From DAOTYE01 sp034434915 (lineage in GTDB: Bacteria > Chloroflexota > Dehalococcoidia > Dehalococcoidales > RBG-16-60-22), in NCBI GenBank assembly GCA_034434915.1, contig DAOTYE010000015.1, positions 1 through 49,416 on the forward strand: 49,416 nucleotides of DNA, in the 5' to 3' direction. Below, one piece after another: positions 40,702 through 49,084 of this stretch. The stretch's first letter is position 1. Every line of letters starts with the position of its first letter. Under the pieces are notes generated by a model. The model was not told the DNA's origin. It saw nothing but the letters and a program-made list of their open reading frames with translations, and made no database searches. Made by a program: the position numbers and the translations under genes.

Positions 40702-40901
40702 TTGATTTGCTGGGCTTTTCTGGGGCAAATCAGCATAGCGCTTATTTCCGGCGTCAGTCATTCTTTCTACTTTTTCCTTTCCCTGTCCCTCCTGATGAGT
40801 CTGGCTGGAGCCGCGGCACCACTGCCATCATGTTCTCACTTAACGTTTGTGGTCTGGCGCTTGCCGGCGCCCTATGCCGGTAAGCAAGGGAAAACCTGAG
40901 G
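40702..40901 (+). pseudogene. Relic of a third MFS transporter copy
   Basis: A decayed fragment aligns with both intact MFS genes that follow. In one frame GQISIALISGVSHSFYFF matches the first gene's GAITMALAYGIRHTFSVFF. Then, after a frameshift, DESGWSRGTTAIMFSLNVCG (from 40794) matches DEFGWSRGSTAFIYSLNLVV. It continues to ALCR (40880), then jumps to the transporter's last codons (AAA-ACC-TGA, then GGCGAG). About 1 kb of the middle is deleted. The spacer after it is also a copy of the spacer between the two intact genes. Confidence 0.85.
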
Positions 40902-40911
40902 CGAGTCTTCA

Positions 40912-40941
40912 TTGACAATCCTCAGCACAGTCAGTTAAACT
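40912..40941 (+). promoter_or_regulatory. Promoter of the first MFS gene
   Basis: TTGACA (40912-40917), 18 bp and TAAACT (40936-40941). The same arrangement recurs before the second MFS gene and before tldD. Confidence 0.65.
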
Positions 40942-40970
40942 CATCTGAAAGCAGTTTCACAAGGAGCTTC

Positions 40971-42230
40971 ATGGCCAGGCGACCCCTGTTTTTTTATGGC
41001 TGGTATGTGGTAATCACTGGCGCCATCACCATGGCTCTTGCTTATGGCATCAGGCACACCTTTTCCGTTTTCTTTCCTCCCATTCTTGATGAGTTCGGCT
41101 GGAGCCGCGGCAGCACTGCCTTTATTTACTCCCTGAACCTCGTGGTCTATGGTATTCTGGGTCCTCTTACCGGCTCGCTTGCTGACCGCTGGAAGCCGCG
41201 CACGCTATCACTCATCGGCTTTGTGGTTCTTTCCTTCGCCACGGCTGGCTGTGCGCTGGCACAAGAACTGTGGCATTTCTATGTGCTTTACGGCTTGCTG
41301 GTACCGCTGGGGACTTCTTTCGTTGGCTGGCCTATTATTGCGCCGGCGCTCACCAACTGGTTCGTCAAGAGAAGGGGAATGGCACTGGGATTAGGGCAGA
41401 TGGGAGGCGGTATGGGATTTGTCTATGGCATCTTCGTCACTTTTGTCATCTCCCAGATAGGCTGGCGCTACACCTATGTCGTGCTGGCAGGGATTCTTCT
41501 GGTGGTTCTGTTGCCTCTTCAGCGCCTGTTCTTTCACTATCGCCCGGAAGATAAGGGAATGAAAGCCTACGGTGCGGAAGAATTGCTCCTTATGAGCAGA
41601 ACCATGGAAACAGCCGGCGCGCATGACTGGACGTTCAGACAGGCGGTAAAGACGCCAAGGCTCTGGCTCCTCGTGATATCGCAGTCTTTCTACTGGGGAC
41701 TGGGGTGTTACCTCGTTCTGGCACATCAGGTCAGATTTGCTGAAGATGTGGGTTACACCAGCACCTTTGCCGCTTCTATCTTAGCCCTCTTTGGCGTCTG
41801 CATGACTGCCGGGCAGTTTCTGGGATTTCTTTCTGACCGCATCGGGCGGGAGATGACGGTCAGCCTGGCAAGCATGTCTGCTATCATTGCCATCATTGCT
41901 CTGCTTCTGGTAAAGGATACATCTCAGCCGTGGCTTCTCTATCTTTACGCGGTCGGTCTGGGCTTGGGCGCGGGGGTCTACTCACCAACCATCGTCGCTG
42001 GTGCGGCGGATATTTTTCACGGCAAGCACTTTGGAGCCATTGCCGGACTCCTGCTCACCGGCATGGGAATGGGTGGGATTATTGGGCCCTGGCTGGGGGG
42101 CTATATTTATGATGTCACCGGGAGCTATAGCCTCGCCTTTTTCCTCTGCATTGGCTTTTTCTTTTTGTCCTGCATCGTTTTCTGGCTTGCCGCGCCGCGG
42201 CATGCCCATAAGATTATATTGAAAGCCTGA
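40971..42230 (+). CDS. MFS transporter, monocarboxylate/oxalate-formate type (copy 1)
   Basis: The 419-residue protein has 12 predicted membrane helices in two halves and begins MARRPLFFYGWYVVITGAI. The loop between helices 2 and 3 reads GSLADRWKPR (about 66), the MFS signature, and its repeat in the second half is FLSDRIGREM (about 285). FGWSRGSTAFIYSLNL is typical of the OFA/monocarboxylate group. Substrate is unknown; a small organic acid is plausible. AAGGAG precedes the ATG. It is about 60% similar by eye to the next gene, its tandem paralogue. Confidence 0.9.
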   Translation: MARRPLFFYGWYVVITGAITMALAYGIRHTFSVFFPPILDEFGWSRGSTAFIYSLNLVVYGILGPLTGSLADRWKPRTLSLIGFVVLSFATAGCALAQELWHFYVLYGLLVPLGTSFVGWPIIAPALTNWFVKRRGMALGLGQMGGGMGFVYGIFVTFVISQIGWRYTYVVLAGILLVVLLPLQRLFFHYRPEDKGMKAYGAEELLLMSRTMETAGAHDWTFRQAVKTPRLWLLVISQSFYWGLGCYLVLAHQVRFAEDVGYTSTFAASILALFGVCMTAGQFLGFLSDRIGREMTVSLASMSAIIAIIALLLVKDTSQPWLLYLYAVGLGLGAGVYSPTIVAGAADIFHGKHFGAIAGLLLTGMGMGGIIGPWLGGYIYDVTGSYSLAFFLCIGFFFLSCIVFWLAAPRHAHKIILKA

Positions 42231-42242
42231 GGCGAGCTCTGA

Positions 42243-42271
42243 TTGACAATGTGACGGCATTCAGCTAAACT
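42243..42271 (+). promoter_or_regulatory. Promoter of the second MFS gene
   Basis: TTGACA (42243-42248), 17 bp and TAAACT (42266-42271). The whole 70-bp spacer is a close copy of the one before the first MFS gene, from the stop codon to AAGGAG. Confidence 0.65.
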
Positions 42272-42299
42272 CACCTGAAAGCTTCCTTCAAGGAGTCTC

Positions 42300-43571
42300 A
42301 TGGTCAAACGACCGTTATTTTTTTATGGCTGGGTAATCGTCGGCATCGGCGTCATCAGCACCGTCCTTATCTATGGTACCAGGCACTCCTTTTCTATTTT
42401 CTTCCCTCATATCTTGGCTGAGTTTGGTTGGAACCGCGGTGACACCGCCTTCATGTTCTCACTGAATTTGTTCGTCTATGGACTTGTGTCGCCATTCGCT
42501 GGTAGCCTGGGCGACCGCTGGAAAGCCAAGTGGGTGGTCCTCATTGGCTCAGTGGTCCTCGTCCTGGCGCTGGCTGGTTGCGCCTTCGCCAGCGAGCTGT
42601 GGCATTTCTACCTGCTCTTCGGCTTTCTGGTGCCCGCAGGCACCTCTTTCAGCGGCTGGCCACTCCTTGGTCCCACGCTGGCAAAATGGTTTACTGAAAG
42701 ACGTGGACTGGCACTTGGCATAGGGCAATCTGGCTCAGGACTGGCTTACGTCATGTACGGCATATTCGCTGATTTTCTCATTACTCACCTGGGGTGGCGC
42801 TTTGCTTATCTTGTTTTTGCTGGCATTCTGGCGGCAGTGCTGGTGCCGGTCTACCTTTTTCTTTTTTATTCCCGTCCGGAAGACAAAAGATTGAAGTCTT
42901 ACGGCGGTGATGCTGCGCTTGTGCTCCCTACTTCAGACAAGATGGCTCAAAGTGATGGAGGCTGGACACTGGCAAGAGCGCTTAAGACCCGTCAGCTCTG
43001 GCTGATGGCTCTTTCACAGTTCCTTTTCTGGGGTATCGCCAGCTATCTGGTCTTGGCGCACCAGGTGAAATTTGCTCTGGAAGCCGGCTATACTAGCACC
43101 TTTGCCGCCTTCATTTATTCCCTCTTTGGTGTCTTTATGTCTCTGGGACTTTTGAGCGGGTTTATCTCAGACCGGCTTGGTCGTGAATGGACGATGACGC
43201 TGTCAGTCCTGCTTCCACTCGTTGCTTTTCTGGCTCTGCTTTCTGTACATGATGCTTCTCAGCCGTGGCTGCTTTATGTGTTTGCCATCGGTGGTGGTTT
43301 TGGCGCAGGGCTCTACCTGCCCACCTTTAACGCAAGTCTGGCGGACATGTATCACGGAAAACACTTTGGGGCAATTGTGGGCATTACCCTCGCCGGCTTC
43401 GGCACCGGTGGAGTCATCGGACCGTGGCTGGGCGGCTATATCTATGACCGCACCGGTAGCTATACCTCAGCATTTATATTCAGTATCGTCTGTCTCGTTC
43501 TCTCCCTCATCGTCTTCTGGCTTGCCGCTCCCCGCCACGCCGCCAGGTTGAGAGCACGCCCTTTAGTTTGA
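42300..43571 (+). CDS. MFS transporter, monocarboxylate/oxalate-formate type (copy 2)
   Basis: The 423-residue protein is the tandem paralogue of the preceding gene and shares length, topology and motifs: MVKRPLFFYGWVIVGIGVI, FGWNRGDTAFMFSLNLFVYG, GSLGDRWKAK (about 66) and FISDRLGREW (about 284). The strongest differences are in the loop between the two halves (about 190-225) and the C-terminus. Each copy has its own promoter, so the two may be expressed separately and have diverged in substrate. Confidence 0.9.
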   Translation: MVKRPLFFYGWVIVGIGVISTVLIYGTRHSFSIFFPHILAEFGWNRGDTAFMFSLNLFVYGLVSPFAGSLGDRWKAKWVVLIGSVVLVLALAGCAFASELWHFYLLFGFLVPAGTSFSGWPLLGPTLAKWFTERRGLALGIGQSGSGLAYVMYGIFADFLITHLGWRFAYLVFAGILAAVLVPVYLFLFYSRPEDKRLKSYGGDAALVLPTSDKMAQSDGGWTLARALKTRQLWLMALSQFLFWGIASYLVLAHQVKFALEAGYTSTFAAFIYSLFGVFMSLGLLSGFISDRLGREWTMTLSVLLPLVAFLALLSVHDASQPWLLYVFAIGGGFGAGLYLPTFNASLADMYHGKHFGAIVGITLAGFGTGGVIGPWLGGYIYDRTGSYTSAFIFSIVCLVLSLIVFWLAAPRHAARLRARPLV

Positions 43572-43581
43572 ATTGTCTTCG

Positions 43582-43611
43582 TTGACAATAAGTTCACCTG
43601 TTCTGTAGACT
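43582..43611 (+). promoter_or_regulatory. Promoter of tldD-tldE
   Basis: TTGACA (43582-43587), 18 bp and TAGACT (43606-43611). The sequence around it resembles the spacers before both MFS genes (TTGACAATA, CACCTG), suggesting it came from the same duplicated unit. Confidence 0.62.
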
Positions 43612-43646
43612 GGAAAGGTCAGGACTGGCTGGCTCTGGAGATTCCC

Positions 43647-45017
43647 ATGATGATAGAAGATATTGCGCAGGAACTGGCACATCTGATTAAAAGCGCCCGC
43701 GCTGACTATGCTGAAGCGCGGGTTGAAGAAAGCCAGTCAACTCAGATTAGCTATCGCGGCCGTGAGCTGGAGTCCGTCAATCGGTCATCAGCCATCGGTG
43801 GTAACGTGCGGGCATTTGTCAATGGCGGCTGGGGCTTTGTCAGCTTCAATGATTTTAGCCGGCTGGCGGCGCGCGTTGAGGCGGCAGTGTCACAGGCGCG
43901 CTTTGTCGGCAAGGGAAAAAGCCGGCTGGCGGAAGTTGCGCCGGTGGTTGACACCGTCCCTGCCGCTGATAACAACCCGCTCGCTATCCCCCTGGTGACA
44001 AAGAAACAGACCCTTGACGAATACAACGATATCATCTGGCGCACCCCGCAGATTCAGACGTCAACCATCAGCTACGGCGATGGCTATAAAAAGACTGTCT
44101 TCGTCAGTTCAGGTGGCAGTTTTATCGTTCAGGAGAGGGCAGACATCACTCTGCGCGTGTCCGCCATTGCGGCAAAAGAAGGGGATGTCCAGCAGGCGGG
44201 ATTGAGCCTTGGTAGCCGCGGTGACTTTAAGGCTATCAATAACATTCATAAACAGATAGCGGAGATGGCGCAGAATGCCGTGATGCTCCTCTCCGCCCCT
44301 AAAGCAAAAGGCGGAGAATACACCGTCATCCTTGACCCGGTGCTCGCCGGGGTTTTTGTCCATGAAGCCTTCGGTCATCTTTCTGAGTCTGACTTCATCT
44401 ATGAAAACGAGCGCCTGCAGAAGCTCATGGTGCTGGGCACCCGGTTCGGCGGCGACCATCTGAACATTGTGGATACGGCAGCCCTGCCGGGAATGCGCGG
44501 TAGCTATAAGTATGATGATGAAGGTGTGCCCGCCACGAAGACCTATCTCATCAGAGAGGGGAAACTGGTGGGGAGGCTTCATTCCCGTGAGACCGCCGCC
44601 GCCATGGGAGAAAACCCCACCGCCAACGCCCGCGCTCTCAGCTACCGTTATCCGCCCATCGTGCGCATGAGCAATACCTATATTGAGCCGGGCACCGTCA
44701 CATTCGCTGATATGCTTGCGGACATTAAAGAAGGCATTTATGCCAAGAACTGGTACGGCGGCATGACCAGCATGGAGATGTTCACCTTCTCGGCAGGGGA
44801 AGCTTACATGATTCGTAACGGGAAGGTAGCTGAGGCAATACGTCCGGTCATGCTCACCGGAAATGTGTTCACTACATTGAAAAATATAGACGCCATCGGC
44901 AATGACCTTGACATGAACCAGGGTGGAGGCTGTGGCAAGGGGGAACAGATGCCTCTGCCCGTGTCCAATGGCAGTCCCCACATCCGTATCCGCCGCTGTC
45001 TGGTGGGAGGAAAATAG
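43647..45017 (+). CDS. tldD: TldD-type metalloprotease
   Basis: TldD is the zinc-protease half of the TldD/E heterodimer, which degrades unfolded peptides and, in some bacteria, matures modified peptides or antitoxins. The active-site HEAFGHLSE starts at about residue 239 and the conserved late GGGCGKGEQMPLPVSNG motif at about 429. At 456 residues it is of normal length. Start at 43647 or 43650. The stop overlaps the GTG of the partner gene. Confidence 0.94.
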   Translation: MMIEDIAQELAHLIKSARADYAEARVEESQSTQISYRGRELESVNRSSAIGGNVRAFVNGGWGFVSFNDFSRLAARVEAAVSQARFVGKGKSRLAEVAPVVDTVPAADNNPLAIPLVTKKQTLDEYNDIIWRTPQIQTSTISYGDGYKKTVFVSSGGSFIVQERADITLRVSAIAAKEGDVQQAGLSLGSRGDFKAINNIHKQIAEMAQNAVMLLSAPKAKGGEYTVILDPVLAGVFVHEAFGHLSESDFIYENERLQKLMVLGTRFGGDHLNIVDTAALPGMRGSYKYDDEGVPATKTYLIREGKLVGRLHSRETAAAMGENPTANARALSYRYPPIVRMSNTYIEPGTVTFADMLADIKEGIYAKNWYGGMTSMEMFTFSAGEAYMIRNGKVAEAIRPVMLTGNVFTTLKNIDAIGNDLDMNQGGGCGKGEQMPLPVSNGSPHIRIRRCLVGGK

Positions 45018-46321
45018 TGGAAGAAATCTTAGCGCAGGCAAGAAAAGAGGCTGAGGAGGCAGAAGTCTTCCTTGTTTCCTCTGAGGAGACGGAGGCCAAG
45101 TTTGAAGCCAACCGGCTCAAGCACCTTCAGACCAAACAGCGGACGAACATTGCCCTGCGCATTATAAAAGATGGCAGGATTGGCTATGCCACGGCGACCG
45201 ACCTCAGTGACCCGGAGAGCTTGATTGCCAGTGCGGTGGAAACCGCCCGGTTCGGCATGGTGGCAAAATTCCGGTTCCCTTCAGCAAGCTCTTACCCGCA
45301 GGTCAGCATCTATGACTCTTCAGTGAAAGCCTTCACCACTGAGAAAATGATTGCGCTCGGCGAAGAGCTTATCTCATTGGTGCTGGGGCATACGGCAGAC
45401 TTGGTCTGTGATGCCGGAGTGACGAAAGGCGTAGTATCAATCAATCTTCTGAATTCCCGTGGCGGCAGGGCACACTATGAAAAGACGTTTTTCAGCCTCG
45501 GTCTGGAAGGGAATCTGGTTAGAGGCAAGGATATGCTCTTTGTGGGGGAAAGCCAGAGCTCCTGCCACCCGGACATCCGCGCAAAAAACATCGCTAAGAT
45601 AGTCATTGAACAGCTGGAGCTGGCAAAAAATCGCGCCTCCGCACCGACCAAATCGCTTCCGGTCATCTTCACTCCCAATGGCGTCGGCGGCGCACTGGTC
45701 ATGCCGCTCATGGTAGCCTTCAATGGAAAAGTGGTTCTGGAGGGCGCCTCACCCATCGGCAACAGGCTGGGTCAGCAGGTCTTTGATAAGAAACTATCGC
45801 TGTGGGATGACCCCACCGTTTTCTTCCGACCAAGCAGTCGCCCCTGTGATGATGAAGGCGTCCCCAGCCAGCGCACGCCGCTCATTGAAAACGGGGTCGT
45901 CATGAATTTCCTCTACGACCTGCAGACCGCGGCGCTGGCAGGTAAAGAAAGCACCGGTAGCGGTAGCCGGGCACGTGGCGGGCAACCCGCTCCGTCACCT
46001 TCTGCCTTCGTCATTGCGCCCGGGGACGTTTCATTTGAAGAGATGGTTGCAGACGTTAAAGAGGGGCTGGTGGTTGAACAGCTCATGGGCGCGGAGCAGG
46101 GGAACATCCTGGGTGGCGATTTCAGCGGCAATGTCCTCCTGGGATATAAAATTGAGAACGGAAAGACTGTGGGCAGGGTGAAGGATACCGTGGTCTCCGG
46201 GAATGTCTATCAGGTGCTGAAAGAGGTTGCGGCGGTAGGGAAGGAAGCAAAGTGGGTGGGGAGTTTCATCCAGACGCCGCACATTTACTGCCCCAGCCTG
46301 TCAGTGGCAAGCAAAGGGTAG
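45017..46321 (+). CDS. tldE: TldE/PmbA-type protease partner
   Basis: The 434-residue protein is the non-catalytic partner of TldD. It lacks the HExxxH site. It has the family motifs RTNIALRIIKDGRIGYATATD (about 42-62), PTVFFRPSSRPCDDEGVPSQRTPLIENGVVMNFLYD and LGGDFSGNVLLGYKIENGKTVGRVKDTVVSGNVYQVL (about 367). It starts with GTG inside the tldD stop, so the two are translationally coupled. Confidence 0.93.
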   Translation: MEEILAQARKEAEEAEVFLVSSEETEAKFEANRLKHLQTKQRTNIALRIIKDGRIGYATATDLSDPESLIASAVETARFGMVAKFRFPSASSYPQVSIYDSSVKAFTTEKMIALGEELISLVLGHTADLVCDAGVTKGVVSINLLNSRGGRAHYEKTFFSLGLEGNLVRGKDMLFVGESQSSCHPDIRAKNIAKIVIEQLELAKNRASAPTKSLPVIFTPNGVGGALVMPLMVAFNGKVVLEGASPIGNRLGQQVFDKKLSLWDDPTVFFRPSSRPCDDEGVPSQRTPLIENGVVMNFLYDLQTAALAGKESTGSGSRARGGQPAPSPSAFVIAPGDVSFEEMVADVKEGLVVEQLMGAEQGNILGGDFSGNVLLGYKIENGKTVGRVKDTVVSGNVYQVLKEVAAVGKEAKWVGSFIQTPHIYCPSLSVASKG

Positions 46322-46335
46322 CCCCCATTTAATCC

Positions 46336-46372
46336 GGTCATTCTGAGCGTACCGTAGAATCTCAGAGAAAGT
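46336..46372. repeat. Possible dispersed palindromic repeat
   Basis: GTCATTCTGAGCGTACCGTAG and the following AATCTCAGAG form an imperfect palindrome in which ATTCT pairs with AGAAT. I recognise this type of sequence (CATTCTGAGCG...AGAATCTC) as a repeat scattered in intergenic DNA of related genomes. An 11-base piece, ATTCTACGGTA, also occurs reversed at about 6406-6416 in this window, next to the trkA terminator. Confidence 0.5.
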
Positions 46373-46382
46373 GGTCCGGTCT

Positions 46383-46412
46383 TTCACAGTTTTCTTTTCG
46401 TTGTTATATAAT
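46383..46412 (+). promoter_or_regulatory. Promoter of the PAC2-family gene
   Basis: TTCACA (46383-46388), 18 bp and a perfect TATAAT (46407-46412), about 45 bp before the ATG. Confidence 0.65.
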
Positions 46413-46456
46413 GTAAAAGAATTAACGCATAATTACCCTGAAGTGAGGTTTACATA

Positions 46457-47305
46457 ATGAAAGGTCTGGTTAAACTCAGTGCCCGCCCCAAGCTCAATGT
46501 GCCCAATATGCTTGCCGTCTGGCCCGGCATCGGCAACGTGGCGTTGATTGTGGCGAACTACCTGGAAAAAAAGCTCAGCATGAAAGAGCTCGGGGAGATT
46601 GAGGCGTCCCAGTTCTTTGACCCCATCGGCGTGCTGGTCAAAAACAGCGTGGTTGAAGCGCCCCAGTTCCCGCGCAATAAGTTCTATTACTGGAAAAACA
46701 AACCCGGCGCCAGTGACCTCATCTTGTTCATCGGTGAAGACCAGCCGGTGTCCAAAGGGTATGAGCTGGCAAACTGCGTCCTTGACATCGCGGAGAGGTT
46801 CCAGGCGAAGCGCATCTATACCTGCGCCGCGGCGATGACCCGCATCCACCACACTGAGACACCCGGGGTCATTGGCGTAGGCACCAATCCTTACGTCACC
46901 AAAAGCTTATGGAATTACAACCTCATCCCGGCAACCAATCTGCAGATTGCCGGCCTCAATGGGTTGCTCCTCGGCGTGGCGAAGGAAAGAGAAATGGAAG
47001 GAGTGTGCCTCCTCGGCGAGGTGCCCATGTACGCCTCACGCATCCAGAACCCCATGGCCGCCCTAGCCGTGCTCAAGGTCCTTTCCCTGATGCTGGAAAT
47101 TGACATTGACCTTGATGAGCTGACTCAGCTTGCCGCGGACGCCAGAGACAAGATGAAGCAAATGGCGGCTCAAGCCATGGGCGAATACATTGACTACTTC
47201 ACCGAGCCACTGTGGGAGCGCGAGGGAGAAGAGGAAGAGTATGAAGATGATGAAGGTGAAGATGGCGGGGAGAATGGCGGCAACGGCGGCAACGGCGAGC
47301 TTTAG
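46457..47305 (+). CDS. PAC2-family protein (proteasome assembly chaperone-like)
   Basis: The 282-residue protein matches the PAC2 (DUF75) family: MLAVWPGIGNVALIVANYL (about 18-36), DLILFIGEDQPVSKGYEL (about 87) and AGLNGLLLGVAKEREMEGVCLLGEVPMYASRIQNPMAALAVLKVL in the second half. In eukaryotes PAC2 helps build the proteasome; in bacteria and archaea the role is unclear. The tail (about 255-282) is highly acidic, then Gly/Asn-rich. It is the first gene before the GNAT and mtnA genes, and it follows a new promoter. Confidence 0.88.
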   Translation: MKGLVKLSARPKLNVPNMLAVWPGIGNVALIVANYLEKKLSMKELGEIEASQFFDPIGVLVKNSVVEAPQFPRNKFYYWKNKPGASDLILFIGEDQPVSKGYELANCVLDIAERFQAKRIYTCAAAMTRIHHTETPGVIGVGTNPYVTKSLWNYNLIPATNLQIAGLNGLLLGVAKEREMEGVCLLGEVPMYASRIQNPMAALAVLKVLSLMLEIDIDLDELTQLAADARDKMKQMAAQAMGEYIDYFTEPLWEREGEEEEYEDDEGEDGGENGGNGGNGEL

Positions 47306-47322
47306 ATGAACCGGATGGAGAT

Positions 47323-47880
47323 ATGATTACCGGCACAAAAATCAGACTGCGCAAGAAAAAACTTTCCGATGCCAGAAACGACTACACCTGGCAGAGCACG
47401 TCAGAGCTGGCAAAACTTGATGCCGCCCCTGTCCTCACCATGCCTTTCTCTCAGTATATCATTGACTACATCAGCGAGCTTCAGTTCCCCACCCCTGACC
47501 GCCGCGTTTTTGCCATAGAGACACTTGATGGCAGGCACATCGGCAATTGCGTCTATTACCACATTGACAGCGTCAAAGGCGAAGCAGAAATTGGCATCAT
47601 GCTTGGCGACCGCGCTTTCTGGGACAAGGGCTACGGCACTGATGCCATCAAGACGCTTGTTGACTATATCTTCACCCACACCCGGCTCAACCGGCTTTAT
47701 CTCAAGACGCTTGACTGGAACAAGCGCGCCCAGCGCACCTTTGCCAAGTGCGGTTTCACTCCCTGCGGACAGATGACCAGGAATGAATATAACTTCATTT
47801 TAATGGAGCTCCTGCGGCACCAGTGGGCGGAGAAAAAACGCCTTGAGACTGCGTCTGCCGTGGACGGGCAACGTGTCTGA
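47323..47880 (+). CDS. GNAT-family N-acetyltransferase (RimJ/RimL-like)
   Basis: The 185-residue protein has the GNAT fold. KIRLRKKKLSDARNDYTW begins it, IGIMLGDRAFWDKGYGTDAIKTLVDYIF (about 93-120) contains the acetyl-CoA loop (GYGTDA), and RLYLKTLDWNKRAQRTFAKCGFTPCG is the typical C-terminal strand-helix. Members acetylate ribosomal protein N-termini, antibiotics or amines; the substrate is not readable. The stop overlaps the mtnA start. Confidence 0.92.
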   Translation: MITGTKIRLRKKKLSDARNDYTWQSTSELAKLDAAPVLTMPFSQYIIDYISELQFPTPDRRVFAIETLDGRHIGNCVYYHIDSVKGEAEIGIMLGDRAFWDKGYGTDAIKTLVDYIFTHTRLNRLYLKTLDWNKRAQRTFAKCGFTPCGQMTRNEYNFILMELLRHQWAEKKRLETASAVDGQRV

Positions 47881-48883
47881 GATAACCATTGCGCCGGTGG
47901 CATGGCGGGAAGACAGGGTGCGCCTCCTTGACCAGACGAAACTGCCCCAGGCGGAGGTCTACCTTGAGCTTGAAGATTACCATGACGTTGCCCTCGCCAT
48001 CGTGGAGATGAAGGTGCGCGGCGCACCGGCAATCGGCGTGGCAGGTGCCTACGGCATCGCCCTCGGTGCGCTCCAGATAATGGCTGAGACGAAGCGCGAG
48101 TTCCTGACAAAATTGGAAGATGTCTTCACCACCATCGGCAATACCCGCCCCACCGCCCGCAACCTTTTCCACGCCATTGAGCGCATGCGTGAAGCGGCGG
48201 AAAAAGCGGGAGACATTGCTGAGTTAAGAGGCGCGCTCGTTGACGAAGCAAAAGCCATCCACCGCGATGAAGCAGAAGCCTCCCGCAAATTGAGCGGCCA
48301 CGGCGCGGAACTACTCAAGAACGGCGATACCGTCCTCACCCACTGCAACACCGGTCCACTGGCGACCGCTGGCTACGGCACGGCGCTGGGCGTTATCATC
48401 CACGCCCACCAGCAGGGCAAGAAAATAAAAGTCCTTGCCACTGAGACCCGCCCCCTCCTCCAGGGAGCGCGCCTCACCGCGTGGGAGCTGAAGAAAATGA
48501 GCATCCCCTTTACCCTCATTACTGATACCATGGCGGGGTATTTTATGAGCCAGGGCAAGGTAAGCTGTGTCATCGTGGGAGCCGACCGCATTGCGGCGAA
48601 TGGCGATGTGGCGAACAAGATTGGCACCTATACCCTCGCCGTGCTGGCTAAAGAGCACGGCGTCCCGTTTTACGTGGCGGCGCCCACCTCCACCTTTGAC
48701 CTCTCTCTTCCCTCCGGCGACCGCATACCCATTGAAAGGCGCAGTCCGGATGAAGTCACTCACATTCAGGGCATGCCCATTGCTCCAGCAGGCACAGACG
48801 CGGAGAATCCCGCTTTTGATGTCACTCCCCACCGCCTCATCAGTGCTATCATCACGGAGAAGGGCGTGAGGAGGGAGTTTTAA
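47873..48883 (+). CDS. mtnA: S-methyl-5-thioribose-1-phosphate isomerase
   Basis: MtnA converts methylthioribose-1-phosphate to methylthioribulose-1-phosphate in the methionine salvage pathway. RGAPAIGVAGAYGIALGA (about 50-67), the catalytic cysteine in THCNTGPLATAGYG (Cys158) and VGADRIAANGDVANKIGTYTLA (about 234) identify it. The GTG start at 47873, overlapping the GNAT stop, gives 336 residues; a TTG at 47843 is unnecessary. Other mtn genes are not seen here. eIF2B-alpha-type proteins share the fold, but the signature fits MtnA. Confidence 0.93.
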   Translation: MSEITIAPVAWREDRVRLLDQTKLPQAEVYLELEDYHDVALAIVEMKVRGAPAIGVAGAYGIALGALQIMAETKREFLTKLEDVFTTIGNTRPTARNLFHAIERMREAAEKAGDIAELRGALVDEAKAIHRDEAEASRKLSGHGAELLKNGDTVLTHCNTGPLATAGYGTALGVIIHAHQQGKKIKVLATETRPLLQGARLTAWELKKMSIPFTLITDTMAGYFMSQGKVSCVIVGADRIAANGDVANKIGTYTLAVLAKEHGVPFYVAAPTSTFDLSLPSGDRIPIERRSPDEVTHIQGMPIAPAGTDAENPAFDVTPHRLISAIITEKGVRREF

Positions 48884-48895
48884 GGAGCGTGTGCT

Positions 48896-49084
48896 ATGGA
48901 GACTAACGTTCTTTACTACGGCGATAATCTGGAAATCCTGCGGAAATATATTCCGGACAACTCAATGGACCTAATCTACCTTGACCCGCCGTTCAACAGC
49001 AAGGCAACCTATTTCTCTACAAAGAGCAATCTGGTGAACCCGGCTGTTGACAGGTGGCTGAGCAAGGCCCTCGTGAAGGTCTGA
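48896..49084 (+). pseudogene. Truncated DNA methyltransferase (N-terminal fragment)
   Basis: The 62-codon frame has a normal start (AAGGAG before the ATG). METNVLYYGDNLEILRKYIPDNSMDLIYLDPPFNSKATY matches the beginning of adenine/cytosine-N4 methyltransferases of type III or orphan systems, including catalytic motif IV (DPPFNS, about 31-36). After residue 40 or so the product is unrelated and ends at 49084, while family proteins are several hundred residues. The gene is therefore broken, by deletion or by insertion of another element, near 49010. Confidence 0.82.
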
